A stretch of 41,407 nt of DNA, taken from an uncultured Collinsella sp. (GTDB lineage Bacteria; Actinomycetota; Coriobacteriia; Coriobacteriales; Coriobacteriaceae). The stretch spans positions 1-41,407 of the forward strand of contig CAAEUX010000027.1 of assembly GCA_900759335.1 (NCBI GenBank), given 5' to 3'. The notes under the pieces are model-generated. The model was not told where the DNA came from, ran no database searches, and worked only from the letters and a program-made list of their open reading frames with translations. The translations under genes and the position numbers were made by a program. This document shows positions 31,960-40,191 of the stretch, in pieces; position 1 is the stretch's first letter; each line of letters starts with the position of its first letter.

Positions 31960-32277
31960 CTAGTGGCGGCGGGCGTTGAGTTCGCCGGCCAGCTCGTCGA
32001 GGGTAATGCCGTAGCGCTCGAGCGTCACGAGCAGATGGTAGACCAGGTCGCCGGCCTCGTAGCGGATGTGATCGTGATCGTTATCCTTGCAGGCCATGAT
32101 CACCTCACTTGCCTCCTCGGCAAGCTTCTTGAGCAGCTCGTCCTCGACGTCGATCAGCAGACGCGCGGTATAGCTCTCCTGCGGCGATGCATCACGACGA
32201 CCGTGAATCACCTCGGCCAGACCTGTCAGCGTCTCACCGATATTTCCATCCTGAACATTCGCGGTGCGCACACCCAT
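31960..32277 (-). CDS. hisE: Phosphoribosyl-ATP diphosphatase
   Basis: 105 residues; second step of histidine synthesis (PR-ATP to PR-AMP and PPi). All-alpha MazG-like fold with the metal site KKLAEEASEVIMA and YEAGDLVYHLLV. Full length for a stand-alone HisE. GAAAGGA precedes the ATG at 32277. It is the last gene of the his operon, 45 bases after hisI; in many bacteria hisI and hisE are fused, but here they are separate. Confidence 0.95.
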   Translation of the reverse strand: MGVRTANVQDGNIGETLTGLAEVIHGRRDASPQESYTARLLIDVEDELLKKLAEEASEVIMACKDNDHDHIRYEAGDLVYHLLVTLERYGITLDELAGELNARRH

Positions 32278-32322
32278 AGTTCAATCCTTTCTGGTGGCCG
32301 AGCGCCTAGTCGAGCGCCCGTC

Positions 32323-32652
32323 CTACGCGAGTTTCTTAAAGAAGCAGGTACGGTTGCCGGTATGGCAGGCCGGACCCGGCGAGTCGACCTTGACCAGCAG
32401 TGTATCGCTATCGCAATCGGCCCAGAGCTCCTTGACCTCTTGCATGTTGCCGCTCGTCGCGCCCTTGTTCCAGAGCTCCTGGCGGCTGCGGCTCCAAAAC
32501 CACGTGGTGCCGGTCTTGAGCGTCAGTCCCACCGATTCCTCGTTCATCCAAGCAACCATAAGCACCTCGCCGGTGTCATACTGCTGAACCACACAAGGAA
32601 TCAACCCACGGGCGTCGTACGTAAGATCAGACGCTTCTATTACCTCAGTCAT
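32323..32652 (-). CDS. hisI: Phosphoribosyl-AMP cyclohydrolase
   Basis: 109 residues; third step of histidine synthesis, a zinc/magnesium enzyme that opens the adenine ring of PR-AMP. Signature residues: LMVAWMNEESV, WFWSRSRQELWNKG, DCDSDTLLVKVD (Mg aspartates) and GPACHTGNRTCFF (zinc cysteines and histidine). Two adjacent ATG codons occur; the one at 32652 is best placed relative to GGGAG. It is separated from hisF by 148 bases containing a palindromic element, the only large gap inside the operon. Confidence 0.94.
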   Translation of the reverse strand: MTEVIEASDLTYDARGLIPCVVQQYDTGEVLMVAWMNEESVGLTLKTGTTWFWSRSRQELWNKGATSGNMQEVKELWADCDSDTLLVKVDSPGPACHTGNRTCFFKKLA

Positions 32653-32696
32653 CATTTCTCCCAAGCAACAAACGAAATCCCACAGGTCGGCGAGGG

Positions 32697-32791
32697 TTGT
32701 CCAGGTGCCCGAGATTCCGAGCGACAAGCCCGACGACGCGTACTTAAGTACGCGAGGAGGGTTGGAGCCGGAAGGTCGGGTGCCTGGGCAA
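32697..32791. repeat. Nested palindromic element within the his operon
   Basis: Outer arms 32697-32712 and 32776-32791 pair over 16 positions on the plus strand (three G-T wobbles). The inner arm region pairs TTCC with GGAA, and the apex is the perfect 16-base palindrome GCGTACTTAAGTACGC (32738-32753) centred on TTAA. The architecture matches the pair at 2959 and 3247. It lies between hisF and hisI. Confidence 0.75.
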
Positions 32792-32800
32792 GCCGCAGCG

Positions 32801-33583
32801 CTAAAAGTCCAGCCTCACAGGGATGCCCTGCGACGCCATATACTCCTTCACCTGGCGAATGCTGAAGGTTCCAAAGTGAAAGACGCTCGCCGCCAGCACG
32901 GCATCGGCCTCGCCCTCGATCACACCCTCGGCAAAATGCTCGAGCGTGCCCACGCCGCCGCTCGCGATGACGGGGATCGATACCGCGCGCGCCACGGCGC
33001 GGGTGAGCGCCAGGTCAAAGCCGGCCTTGGTGCCGTCGCGGTCCATGCTGGTCAGCAAGATCTCGCCGGCGCCGCGGCGAGCCGCCTCCTCGGCCCACGC
33101 CACCGCGTCGATACCCGTGGCGTTGCGGCCTCCCGCGGTAAAGACCTCCCACTTGTCGGCACCGGATGCGCCGGGCAAACCAACGCGCTTGGCATCGATC
33201 GCCACGACCACGGCCTGGCTACCAAACGCCGCGGCGGCCTGGCTGATCAACGACGGATCGCGCACGGCGGCAGAGTTAAGCGACACCTTGTCGGCGCCGG
33301 CGGCAACCATGGTGCGCATGCCCGCCAGGTCGCGAAAGCCGCCGCCCACGGTATAGGGAATGGCGAGCTCCTCGGCCGCATGCGCCGCCATCTCGATAGT
33401 CGTCGCACGGTTGTCGCTCGTGGCGGTAATGTCCAGGAAGACGACCTCGTCCGCACCCTCGCGGTCATAGGCACGCGCCAGCTCCACCGGATCGCCCGCA
33501 TCGCGTAAGCTCACAAAGTTGACGCCCTTGACCACACGGCCGTCCTTGACGTCCAGGCAGGGAATCACGCGCTTGGTAAGCAT
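32801..33583 (-). CDS. hisF: Imidazole glycerol phosphate synthase, cyclase subunit
   Basis: 260-residue TIM barrel. Uses ammonia from HisH to convert PRFAR to imidazole glycerol phosphate and AICAR. Catalytic Asp11 is in IPCLDVKDGRVVKG and the second aspartate in VVVAIDAKRVG. Phosphate-binding loops GGGFRDLAG and ASGGVGTLEHF are visible. AICAR made here feeds PurH, also encoded in this window. It starts three bases after the hisA stop region, in a tight hisH-hisA-hisF block. Confidence 0.97.
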   Translation of the reverse strand: MLTKRVIPCLDVKDGRVVKGVNFVSLRDAGDPVELARAYDREGADEVVFLDITATSDNRATTIEMAAHAAEELAIPYTVGGGFRDLAGMRTMVAAGADKVSLNSAAVRDPSLISQAAAAFGSQAVVVAIDAKRVGLPGASGADKWEVFTAGGRNATGIDAVAWAEEAARRGAGEILLTSMDRDGTKAGFDLALTRAVARAVSIPVIASGGVGTLEHFAEGVIEGEADAVLAASVFHFGTFSIRQVKEYMASQGIPVRLDF

Positions 33584-33586
33584 GGG

Positions 33587-34330
33587 CTACTCCTCCCCTC
33601 GGGCGGCGGCCAGCGCCTGGACCAGCGTAAAGTTGCCCTCATAGAGCGCGCGACCGGTAATGGCACCTTCAATCGCGCCCTCACCCACCGCAGCCAGCGC
33701 ACGGATGTCGTCGAGCGTCGAGATGCCACCCGAAGCCACGACGGGAAATCCCGCGACCTCGGCCACATGGCGATACGCCGCCACATCGATGCCCGTCTGC
33801 ATGCCATCACGCGCGATGTCGGTATACACCAGATGCTTAAAGCCCAGCTCGGAAAGCTGCGCCACGGCATCGTCGAGCGCCACACCCGCGCCGTCACGCC
33901 AGCCGTTCACCTTAACCTGGCCGTCGCGTGCGGCAATGTCAGCCACCAGCAGCTCGCCAAAACCTTGGGCTGCCACCTCGGCAAAGCCCGGCTCGGTCAC
34001 CAGCACGGTGCCCAGTGCGATACGGCGAGCACCATAGCCGGCCAGCTCGTCGATGCGCGCGAGCGAGCGAACACCGCCGCCCACGTCCACGGACAGACCG
34101 TCGACGCCGCAGATAGCCTTAATCGCCGCCGAGTTGGCAGCGCAGGTGTCCTCGTCCTCGCCAAAGGCAGCGGACAGGTCGACGACGTGCACCCAACTTG
34201 CGCCCTGCTCGGCAAACGAGCGGGCGACGGCCACGGGGTCGTCGGAATATACCTTGCAGCGGCTGCGGTCGCCGCGCTCCAGGCGCACGACCTTGCCGCC
34301 GATCAGATCGATTGCGGGAAACAGAATCAT
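33587..34330 (-). CDS. hisA: ProFAR isomerase (HisA)
   Basis: 247-residue TIM barrel that isomerises ProFAR to PRFAR. Catalytic Asp8 in FPAIDLIGGKVVRL and Asp130-type residue in YTDIARDGMQTG; phosphate loops DVGGGVRS and ASGGISTLDD. Overlaps the hisH stop by four bases (ATGA), implying translational coupling. No PriA-like trait is evident by eye, though actinobacterial HisA proteins can also serve in tryptophan synthesis. Confidence 0.96.
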   Translation of the reverse strand: MILFPAIDLIGGKVVRLERGDRSRCKVYSDDPVAVARSFAEQGASWVHVVDLSAAFGEDEDTCAANSAAIKAICGVDGLSVDVGGGVRSLARIDELAGYGARRIALGTVLVTEPGFAEVAAQGFGELLVADIAARDGQVKVNGWRDGAGVALDDAVAQLSELGFKHLVYTDIARDGMQTGIDVAAYRHVAEVAGFPVVASGGISTLDDIRALAAVGEGAIEGAITGRALYEGNFTLVQALAAARGEE

Positions 34331-35028
34331 CGGCCGGCCCCCTCGACGATGTTGACGAAGTTCTTAAGGATGCGCTGACCCAGCGCGGAGGATTTCTCAG
34401 GATGGAACTGGCAGCCCCACACGTTGTCATGGCGCACGATGCACGGGAAGCTCCGCGTGTAGTGCGTGCGCGCCAGAACGTCGGCAGCATCGGCGTCGTC
34501 GGCCACCGCGTAGCTGTGGGTAAAGTACATGTTGGCACCCTCGGCAAAACCAGCAAGCAGCGGGTCGGCCGCGCCGGCGGGCGTCATGTGCACCTGGTCC
34601 CAGCCCACGTGCGGCACCTTCAGGCGGCTCGACTCCAGGCGCGTGCACGAACCGCGCATAATACCCAGGCCATCGACCCAGGGACCACCAGCCCGCTCGG
34701 GGGCGTTGCCGTCGGCGACCACGCCCTCGTCCGCAGACACGCCCTCGTTGCCACGCTCAAAAAATAGCTGAAGGCCCAAGCAGATGCCGAGCAGCGGAGT
34801 TCCGGCGGCGACGGCATCGAGCACGGCCGCCTCCTCGCCGCTCTGGCGCATAAAGGCGATCGCGTCATAGAACGCGCCCACGCCCGGGATGACCAGGCCG
34901 TCGGCGTTGCAGATCTGCTCCGGATCGTCCGACGTGCAGGCGGCGGCACCGGCGCGCGCAAGCCCGCGCACGACGCTCGACAAGTTGCCCTTGTGGTAGT
35001 CGACCACCACGATCTTCGGTTCGCCCAC
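34327..35028 (-). CDS. hisH: Imidazole glycerol phosphate synthase, glutaminase subunit
   Basis: 233 residues, class I glutamine amidotransferase that supplies ammonia to HisF. Nucleophile cysteine in GICLGLQLFFE; His-Glu pair in CQFHPEKSS near the C-terminus. It begins with GTG at 35028, preceded by GGGAGGG. It is somewhat longer than usual (200-215) because of a loop of about 20 residues after the nucleophile (NEGVSADEGVVADGNAPERA). The 45-base gap to hisB holds a small hairpin (35052-35073). Confidence 0.96.
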   Translation of the reverse strand: MGEPKIVVVDYHKGNLSSVVRGLARAGAAACTSDDPEQICNADGLVIPGVGAFYDAIAFMRQSGEEAAVLDAVAAGTPLLGICLGLQLFFERGNEGVSADEGVVADGNAPERAGGPWVDGLGIMRGSCTRLESSRLKVPHVGWDQVHMTPAGAADPLLAGFAEGANMYFTHSYAVADDADAADVLARTHYTRSFPCIVRHDNVWGCQFHPEKSSALGQRILKNFVNIVEGAGR

Positions 35029-35073
35029 GCGACCCTCCCTTTTTCAATTCAAAACCTGTCCCTTTTTGGCAGG

Positions 35074-35661
35074 TTACAGCGAGCCCTTGGTGCTGGGGAT
35101 ACCCTGCACGCGAGGATCGAGCTCACAGGCGTGGCGCATCGTGCGGCCCACGGCCTTAAAGGCGGCCTCGATAATGTGATGCGAGTTGCCGCCCGCCAGC
35201 TCGCGCACGTGCAGCGTGAGCTTGGCATCGCGCGCAAAGGCGTAGAAGAACTCGACGGCCAGCTCGGTATCAAAGCTGCCCACGCGCTCGGTCGGCACGG
35301 GCAGCTCGCAATAGGCCTGCCCGCGGCCCGAGATATCCACGGCGGCCATCACGAGCGTCTCGTCCATGGCGATCGCCGCGTCGGCAAAGCGCGTAATACC
35401 CGCTTTATCGCCTAGCGCTTGGCAGAACGCCTCGCCCAGCACAATGCCCACATCCTCGACGGTGTGGTGCGCGTCGACTTCCACGTCGCCCACCGCGTGT
35501 ACCGTCAAATCAAACAAACCATGGCGGCCAAAGGCGTTGAGCATATGGTCAAAAAACGGTACGCCGGTCGAGATATCACACGTACCGGTTCCGTCCAGGT
35601 CGAGCTTGACGACAATGTCGGTCTCACCCGTCTTGCGGGTCACCTCGGCATAACGGCCCAT
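35074..35661 (-). CDS. hisB: Imidazoleglycerol-phosphate dehydratase
   Basis: 195 residues, monofunctional HisB without the N-terminal phosphatase domain, so histidinol phosphatase must come from another gene (the PHP protein at 30928). Manganese-binding motifs: FFDHMLNAFGRHG, DAHHTVEDVGIVLG, and SHHIIEAAFKAVGR. The TAG stop of hisC directly abuts this ATG (TAGATG), so translation is coupled. Confidence 0.96.
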   Translation of the reverse strand: MGRYAEVTRKTGETDIVVKLDLDGTGTCDISTGVPFFDHMLNAFGRHGLFDLTVHAVGDVEVDAHHTVEDVGIVLGEAFCQALGDKAGITRFADAAIAMDETLVMAAVDISGRGQAYCELPVPTERVGSFDTELAVEFFYAFARDAKLTLHVRELAGGNSHHIIEAAFKAVGRTMRHACELDPRVQGIPSTKGSL

Positions 35662-36777
35662 CTACATCTCCTCCTTCACCAGTGCAGCAAACGCAGCCAG
35701 CACCTCGTCGTTTTCCCGCGGCGTACCCACGGTAATGCGTAGGCAGTCCGCGAGCCCCGGCGCATAGCTAAAGTCGCGCACCAGAATCGAATACTCGTCG
35801 CGCAGGCGCTCGCGCACGCGCGTGGCATGCGGCGTACGCACGAGTGCAAAGTTCGCCGCGCTCGGCCATGCCTCCACGGGCATGCCCTCGGCAGCCATCG
35901 CGCGCAGGGCGCACAGCTCGCGCTCGCGCTCGGATGCGACCTGTGCCACCACGGGCGCGTACGCATCGCGGGCACGCACGCAGGCAAGCGCCGCCGTCTG
36001 GCTCAACACGTTGACCGAATAGATCTGGCGAATCGCCGCGAACACGTCGATGACCTCGGGGGCTGCAATCACATAGCCCAGACGTGTACCGGCGGCGCCG
36101 AACGCCTTGGACAGCGTATGCAAAATCACCAGGTTGGGATGCTCGGCGATAAGGCCTTGCGCCGTGGTTGCCGCGCCAAACGAATCGTCCGCAAACTCAA
36201 CGTAGGCCTCGTCGACCATCACCATGCCGGGGCACGCATCGCACAGCGCTGCGACAAAGTCGAGCGGCGCCACGTCGCCCGTGGGATTGTTGGGCGAGGT
36301 CACGATCGCCAGGCCGCATTCGGGCGCCGCCGAAAGCACGGCAGCCTGGTCGAGCTCAAAGGTCGCCGGGTCGCGCCACACGTCGCGCACCTCGGTCTGA
36401 CAGAGCGACGCAAAGAACGCATACTCGCTAAAGCACGGCGGGCAATTGAGCAGGGTCCGCCCCGCGCCGCCGAACGCCAGCAGGTAGTTATAGAGCAGCT
36501 CGTCGCCGCCGTTGCCCACGCAAATGTTCTCGCGCGTCACGCCATGCCAAGTGGCAAGCTCGTCGCGCAGGTCGTTGGACATGGGATCGGGGTAGCGGTT
36601 GAGCGGCGTAGCAGCCAAGGCCGCATCAACCGCCTTGCGCACGCCAGCGGGCACGGGATAGGTGTTCTCGTTGGCCGAAAGGTTGATGCGCGTGGGCGTA
36701 AAGTTGGGATCGTAGGGCTCAATACCGGCCAGGTAAGGCTGGACGAGCTCCTTCATGCGGGGCGTCAGCTCGGCCAT
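35662..36777 (-). CDS. hisC: Histidinol-phosphate aminotransferase
   Basis: 371-residue fold-type I PLP aminotransferase that converts imidazole acetol phosphate and glutamate to histidinol phosphate. Visible: LSANENTYPVP, NGGDELLYNYLLAFGG, SPNNPTGD, VDEAYVEFAD and the PLP lysine in HTLSKAFGAAGTRLGY. It starts one base after the hisD stop and abuts hisB. Full length, no anomalies. Confidence 0.96.
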   Translation of the reverse strand: MAELTPRMKELVQPYLAGIEPYDPNFTPTRINLSANENTYPVPAGVRKAVDAALAATPLNRYPDPMSNDLRDELATWHGVTRENICVGNGGDELLYNYLLAFGGAGRTLLNCPPCFSEYAFFASLCQTEVRDVWRDPATFELDQAAVLSAAPECGLAIVTSPNNPTGDVAPLDFVAALCDACPGMVMVDEAYVEFADDSFGAATTAQGLIAEHPNLVILHTLSKAFGAAGTRLGYVIAAPEVIDVFAAIRQIYSVNVLSQTAALACVRARDAYAPVVAQVASERERELCALRAMAAEGMPVEAWPSAANFALVRTPHATRVRERLRDEYSILVRDFSYAPGLADCLRITVGTPRENDEVLAAFAALVKEEM

Positions 36778-36778
36778 A

Positions 36779-38200
36779 TTAGGCCTCCCCGCCGGTCGCG
36801 CCAGCGGAAGTCAGGTCCACACCCTCGGCGACCGTCGCGGTCGTATCTCCCGGCCAGGCAACCTTGGTCAGGTCGGCCGCGGCGAGCGACTCGGCACTCA
36901 CGGCATCCTCGCCCTGTTCCAGCACGCGGCGACGCAGGGCGGCGGAAAGCGCGTGCGCCCACAGGCCCTCGGCCTCGGCCAGGCGCTGCGTAGCGGGAGC
37001 ATCGGAGAGCAGGCCCTCGGGCGTATAGCAAATGACGCTCGAGCGCTTAACGAACTCTTCGACCGAAAGCGGGTTGGAGAACATGGCCGTGCCGCCGGTC
37101 GGCAGCGTGTGGTTGGGGCCGGCAACATAATCGCCGAGCGGCTCGGAGCTCCAGGCGCCCACAAAGATGGCGCCGGCGTTGCGAATGCCGCCGAGCAGGC
37201 CCATCGCGTCCTTGCAGTGCAGCTCAAGGTGCTCGGGCGCCACGGTGTTCACGGCCTCGACGGCGGCAGCCATGTCGGCGGCCACCACGATGGTGCCTTC
37301 GTTATCGAGCGAGGCGCGTGTGATCTCGGCACGCGGGGACTGCGCTACCAGAATGTCGATACCAGCCTCGACCTCGCGCGCAAACTGCTCGTCGCAGGTC
37401 ACCAGATAGCAGGCTGCCAGCGGATCGTGCTCGGCCTGGGCCATCAGGTCGGCCGCGACCACCATGGGCTTGGCCGTGGCATCGGCAAGTACGCAGACCT
37501 CGGAAGGGCCAGCGACCATGTCGATTCCCACGTCGCCCGAGACAATCTGCTTGGCCGCGGCGACAAAGGCGTTGCCCGGGCCGGTGATCTTGTCGACGCG
37601 CGGAATGGTCTCGGTGCCGTACGCCAGCGCGGCCACGGCCTGAGCGCCGCCCACCATATAGATCTCGTCCACGCCGCCGAGCTTGGCAGCCGCGAGCGTA
37701 TAGGGGCTGATCAGGCCATCTTTTTGCGGAGGAGTCACCATGACCACGCGCTTGACGCCGGCGACCTTGGCGGGAATGGCGTTCATGAGCACGGTAGAGG
37801 GATATTGCGCGCGACCGCCCGGCACATAGATGCCGGCCGCCGCAAGCGGGGTCACCTTAACGCCGAGCATCGTGCCGTCCGGGCGCGTGGTAAACCAGCT
37901 CTGCTCGACCTCGCGCTGGTGGAACTCGCGAATCTGGCGCGCGGCCTTCTCGAGCGCGGCGACAAAGGCCGGGTCGAGGCCTTCGAGCGCGGCATCGATC
38001 TGCTCCTGCGGCAGACGGAAGCTCTGCAGCTCAACACCGTCAAAACGCTGACAGTAATCGCGCACCGCGGCATCGCCGTTGGCGCGCACGTCGGCCACGA
38101 TATCGCGGGCGGCGTCGACGATGTTTTGCGGCAGCACACCCTTGCGGTTGAGCTGGTTGGTAACGAGGCGCTCACCGGGAGCAAGCTTGATGGTCTTCAT
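36779..38200 (-). CDS. hisD: Histidinol dehydrogenase
   Basis: 473 residues, slightly longer than the usual 430 because of a C-terminal extension. Oxidises histidinol to histidine in two NAD+-dependent steps with a zinc site. Visible: VPGGRAQYPSTVLM, ITGPGNAFVAAAKQ, MVAGPSEVCVLAD, QAEHDPLAACYLVT, APEHLELH, GPNHTLPTGGTAMFSNPLSV. The start at 38200 has GGGGA upstream. It is separated from hisZG by 105 bases with no strong structure. Confidence 0.97.
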   Translation of the reverse strand: MKTIKLAPGERLVTNQLNRKGVLPQNIVDAARDIVADVRANGDAAVRDYCQRFDGVELQSFRLPQEQIDAALEGLDPAFVAALEKAARQIREFHQREVEQSWFTTRPDGTMLGVKVTPLAAAGIYVPGGRAQYPSTVLMNAIPAKVAGVKRVVMVTPPQKDGLISPYTLAAAKLGGVDEIYMVGGAQAVAALAYGTETIPRVDKITGPGNAFVAAAKQIVSGDVGIDMVAGPSEVCVLADATAKPMVVAADLMAQAEHDPLAACYLVTCDEQFAREVEAGIDILVAQSPRAEITRASLDNEGTIVVAADMAAAVEAVNTVAPEHLELHCKDAMGLLGGIRNAGAIFVGAWSSEPLGDYVAGPNHTLPTGGTAMFSNPLSVEEFVKRSSVICYTPEGLLSDAPATQRLAEAEGLWAHALSAALRRRVLEQGEDAVSAESLAAADLTKVAWPGDTTATVAEGVDLTSAGATGGEA

Positions 38201-38305
38201 ATCGGTATCCCCTATCGGTCGATGTTGTGTTCGAAAAACGAGCGACTGGGCAGCGGCGCCAGTCGGCCCGCAGCCCAGACATTGGGGCGCCCGTGCGCGC
38301 TCGCG

Positions 38306-40021
38306 CTATTGTGCCGAGCCCGCGACGGGCTCAAAATGCTTGTCCTTCACGGCAGCAGCCAGGCGATCGGCCAAGTTGCGAACGCGCGGATCCAAGCGAG
38401 CGGCACCTGGGTTGACGAAGAAGCGGGCCGTGCAGTCCATGATGCGGCCGGTGATGACCAGGTCGTTGTCGCGCAGCGTGGCGCCCGTGGCGGTAATATC
38501 CACGATGCGATCGGTCATGCCGACAATGGGGCCCAGCTCGATGTTACCGTGCAGTGATACGATATCGGCGTTCACGCCGCGCTCGGCATACCAGGCACTC
38601 GCAATGCGCGGGTACTTGGTGGCCACGCGAAGCGAACCGCGGCGGGCATAGTTGCGCTCGGCCTGGCCGGCGCGCCACGCGGGCTCCGCCTCGATAAAGG
38701 TGCACAGACCATAGCCCAGGTCGACCAGCTGCAGCAGGTTGAGGTCTGCCTCAATGAGCGAGTCCCAACCGCAGATGCCGCAATCGGCACCACCGCAGCC
38801 CACAAAGGCAGGCGCATCGCTGGGACGCACGATGACAAACTCAATATCGCCGACCGTGCCCTCGCCGGCACGCGTGTCGCGACCGCGCACAATCAGGTGA
38901 CGGCCGGGGTCACGCAGCTCAGAGACGTCCAAGCCCGCGGCCTCGAGCACGTCGAGCGTGTCGGCCTTGAGCGAGCCCTTGGGCACGGCGATGCGCAGCG
39001 GACCCTCGGCGCCGCGACCCACGGCGTGATCGCCGTCGGAAGCGGCGTCCTCGGCCGAGGTGCGCACGGCCTCCAGACGCTCGAGCGAAAAGGCAAAGCC
39101 CGCCGCCGGTACCTCGATGCCGTCGCCAAATGCGCCGGTAAAGATGGAGTCGTAGCGTCCGCCCGAACCGACCGGATCGGGCAGGCCGCCGGCATAGGCC
39201 TTAAAGACCAGACCCGTGTAGTAATCGAAAGAGTTCATGATAGAGAAGTCGAACGACAGCACCTGGGCCTCCTCGGGGGCCAGGCCCTCGACCAGGGCAC
39301 GCAGCTCGCGCGTCAGCGGCGCGACGATACCGGCGGCCTCCAGCAGCGCGTCCACGCGGTCGAGTACCTCGGCACCGCCGTGCAGACGCGGCAGCTCGCT
39401 AATGGCGGCCTTGACGGCATCGGACTCCGCACTTGCCGCCACGCGGGCATCGAGGCCCACAAAGTCGTTGGCGTGCACGCAGCACAGGGCCTCGGCGGCC
39501 AGCTCGCGATCCTCGCATGCCGCGAGCAGCTCCTTAAACGGACGCACGCTACCTGCGATAATGCGCGCACCGGGAAGTGCCAGCTTGCGCACGGCCTCGG
39601 CGACCAGTGAGACAATCTCGACATCGCCCGCGGTGTCGCCCGCGCCGATAAGCTCAAAGCCCAGCTGTGTAAACTGACGCGAGCCACCGGCATTGCGCTG
39701 GCACTCGCGGACCACCGGCGCCTCGTAGCGCAGGCGCAGCGGCAGATCGGCCGCGCGCATGCGAGTCGAAACCAGGCGAACGATCGGCAGTGTGTTGTCG
39801 GGACGGACCACCAGCAGGCGGCCATCATCGTCAAAGAGCTTAAACGGCGTGTCCGCAATGCGCCCGCCCTCCTCGAGCGAACCCTTGTCCTCGAGCAGTG
39901 GCGTCTCGACCGGAAGGTAATGATGCTCCCTAAAGCAGCCCTTCACCGTACATGCGATCTCCTCGCGCGCCTGAGCCTCCTCGGGCAATATGTCCCGGAA
40001 TCCCCACGGTGTGGCCGTCAT
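38306..40021 (-). CDS. hisZG: HisZ-HisG fusion: ATP phosphoribosyltransferase, regulatory plus catalytic
   Basis: 571 residues. The N-terminal part (about 1-330) is HisZ, a HisRS-like regulatory protein: GFRDILPEEAQAREEI, VRPDNTLPIVRLVSTR, RYEAPVVRECQ, FDYYTGLVFKAY and SGGRYDSI. An acidic linker (about 325-340) leads to a short-form HisG (about 340-571): LRIAVPKGSL, LRVATKYPRIA, LHGNIELGPIVGMTDRIVDI and DITATGATLRDNDL. Short HisG needs HisZ for activity and histidine feedback, and here they are one chain. The ATG at 40021 follows a strong GAGGAGG. First gene of the his operon, committing ATP and PRPP to histidine. Confidence 0.93.
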   Translation of the reverse strand: MTATPWGFRDILPEEAQAREEIACTVKGCFREHHYLPVETPLLEDKGSLEEGGRIADTPFKLFDDDGRLLVVRPDNTLPIVRLVSTRMRAADLPLRLRYEAPVVRECQRNAGGSRQFTQLGFELIGAGDTAGDVEIVSLVAEAVRKLALPGARIIAGSVRPFKELLAACEDRELAAEALCCVHANDFVGLDARVAASAESDAVKAAISELPRLHGGAEVLDRVDALLEAAGIVAPLTRELRALVEGLAPEEAQVLSFDFSIMNSFDYYTGLVFKAYAGGLPDPVGSGGRYDSIFTGAFGDGIEVPAAGFAFSLERLEAVRTSAEDAASDGDHAVGRGAEGPLRIAVPKGSLKADTLDVLEAAGLDVSELRDPGRHLIVRGRDTRAGEGTVGDIEFVIVRPSDAPAFVGCGGADCGICGWDSLIEADLNLLQLVDLGYGLCTFIEAEPAWRAGQAERNYARRGSLRVATKYPRIASAWYAERGVNADIVSLHGNIELGPIVGMTDRIVDITATGATLRDNDLVITGRIMDCTARFFVNPGAARLDPRVRNLADRLAAAVKDKHFEPVAGSAQ

Positions 40022-40056
40022 CTGGTGAGCCTCCTCATGCTGTGTTTCATATAGAG

Positions 40057-40088
40057 CAGAAGACCGGCATAGCTCCGCCGGTCTTCTG
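40057..40088. terminator. 12-bp hairpin in the hisZG leader
   Basis: CAGAAGACCGGC / GCCGGTCTTCTG (40057-40068 and 40077-40088) with an eight-base loop. It lies between the stop of the epimerase gene and the hisZG start. Without a T-run it could be either the epimerase terminator or part of the his leader. The leader lacks a run of His codons, so classical attenuation is not supported. Confidence 0.55.
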
Positions 40089-40191
40089 GGTACTTTAGCA
40101 TACTAGAGTGTTTGCGGGGAGAATCGTCCTCCTCGGCTCACACCGTATTCATTTGGAAACATAGGAGCGGATTGTCGCAACCCAACCCCAC

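Noticed and set aside
36755..38557. 600-codon plus-strand open frame opposite hisD
   Set aside because: It lies antisense to a full-length hisD and hisZG, has no family features or ribosome-binding site, and arises from GC-rich third positions of the real genes.
40022..40191. Histidine attenuator or T-box in the hisZG leader
   Set aside because: No run of His codons, no T-box consensus and only a simple hairpin without competing structures.
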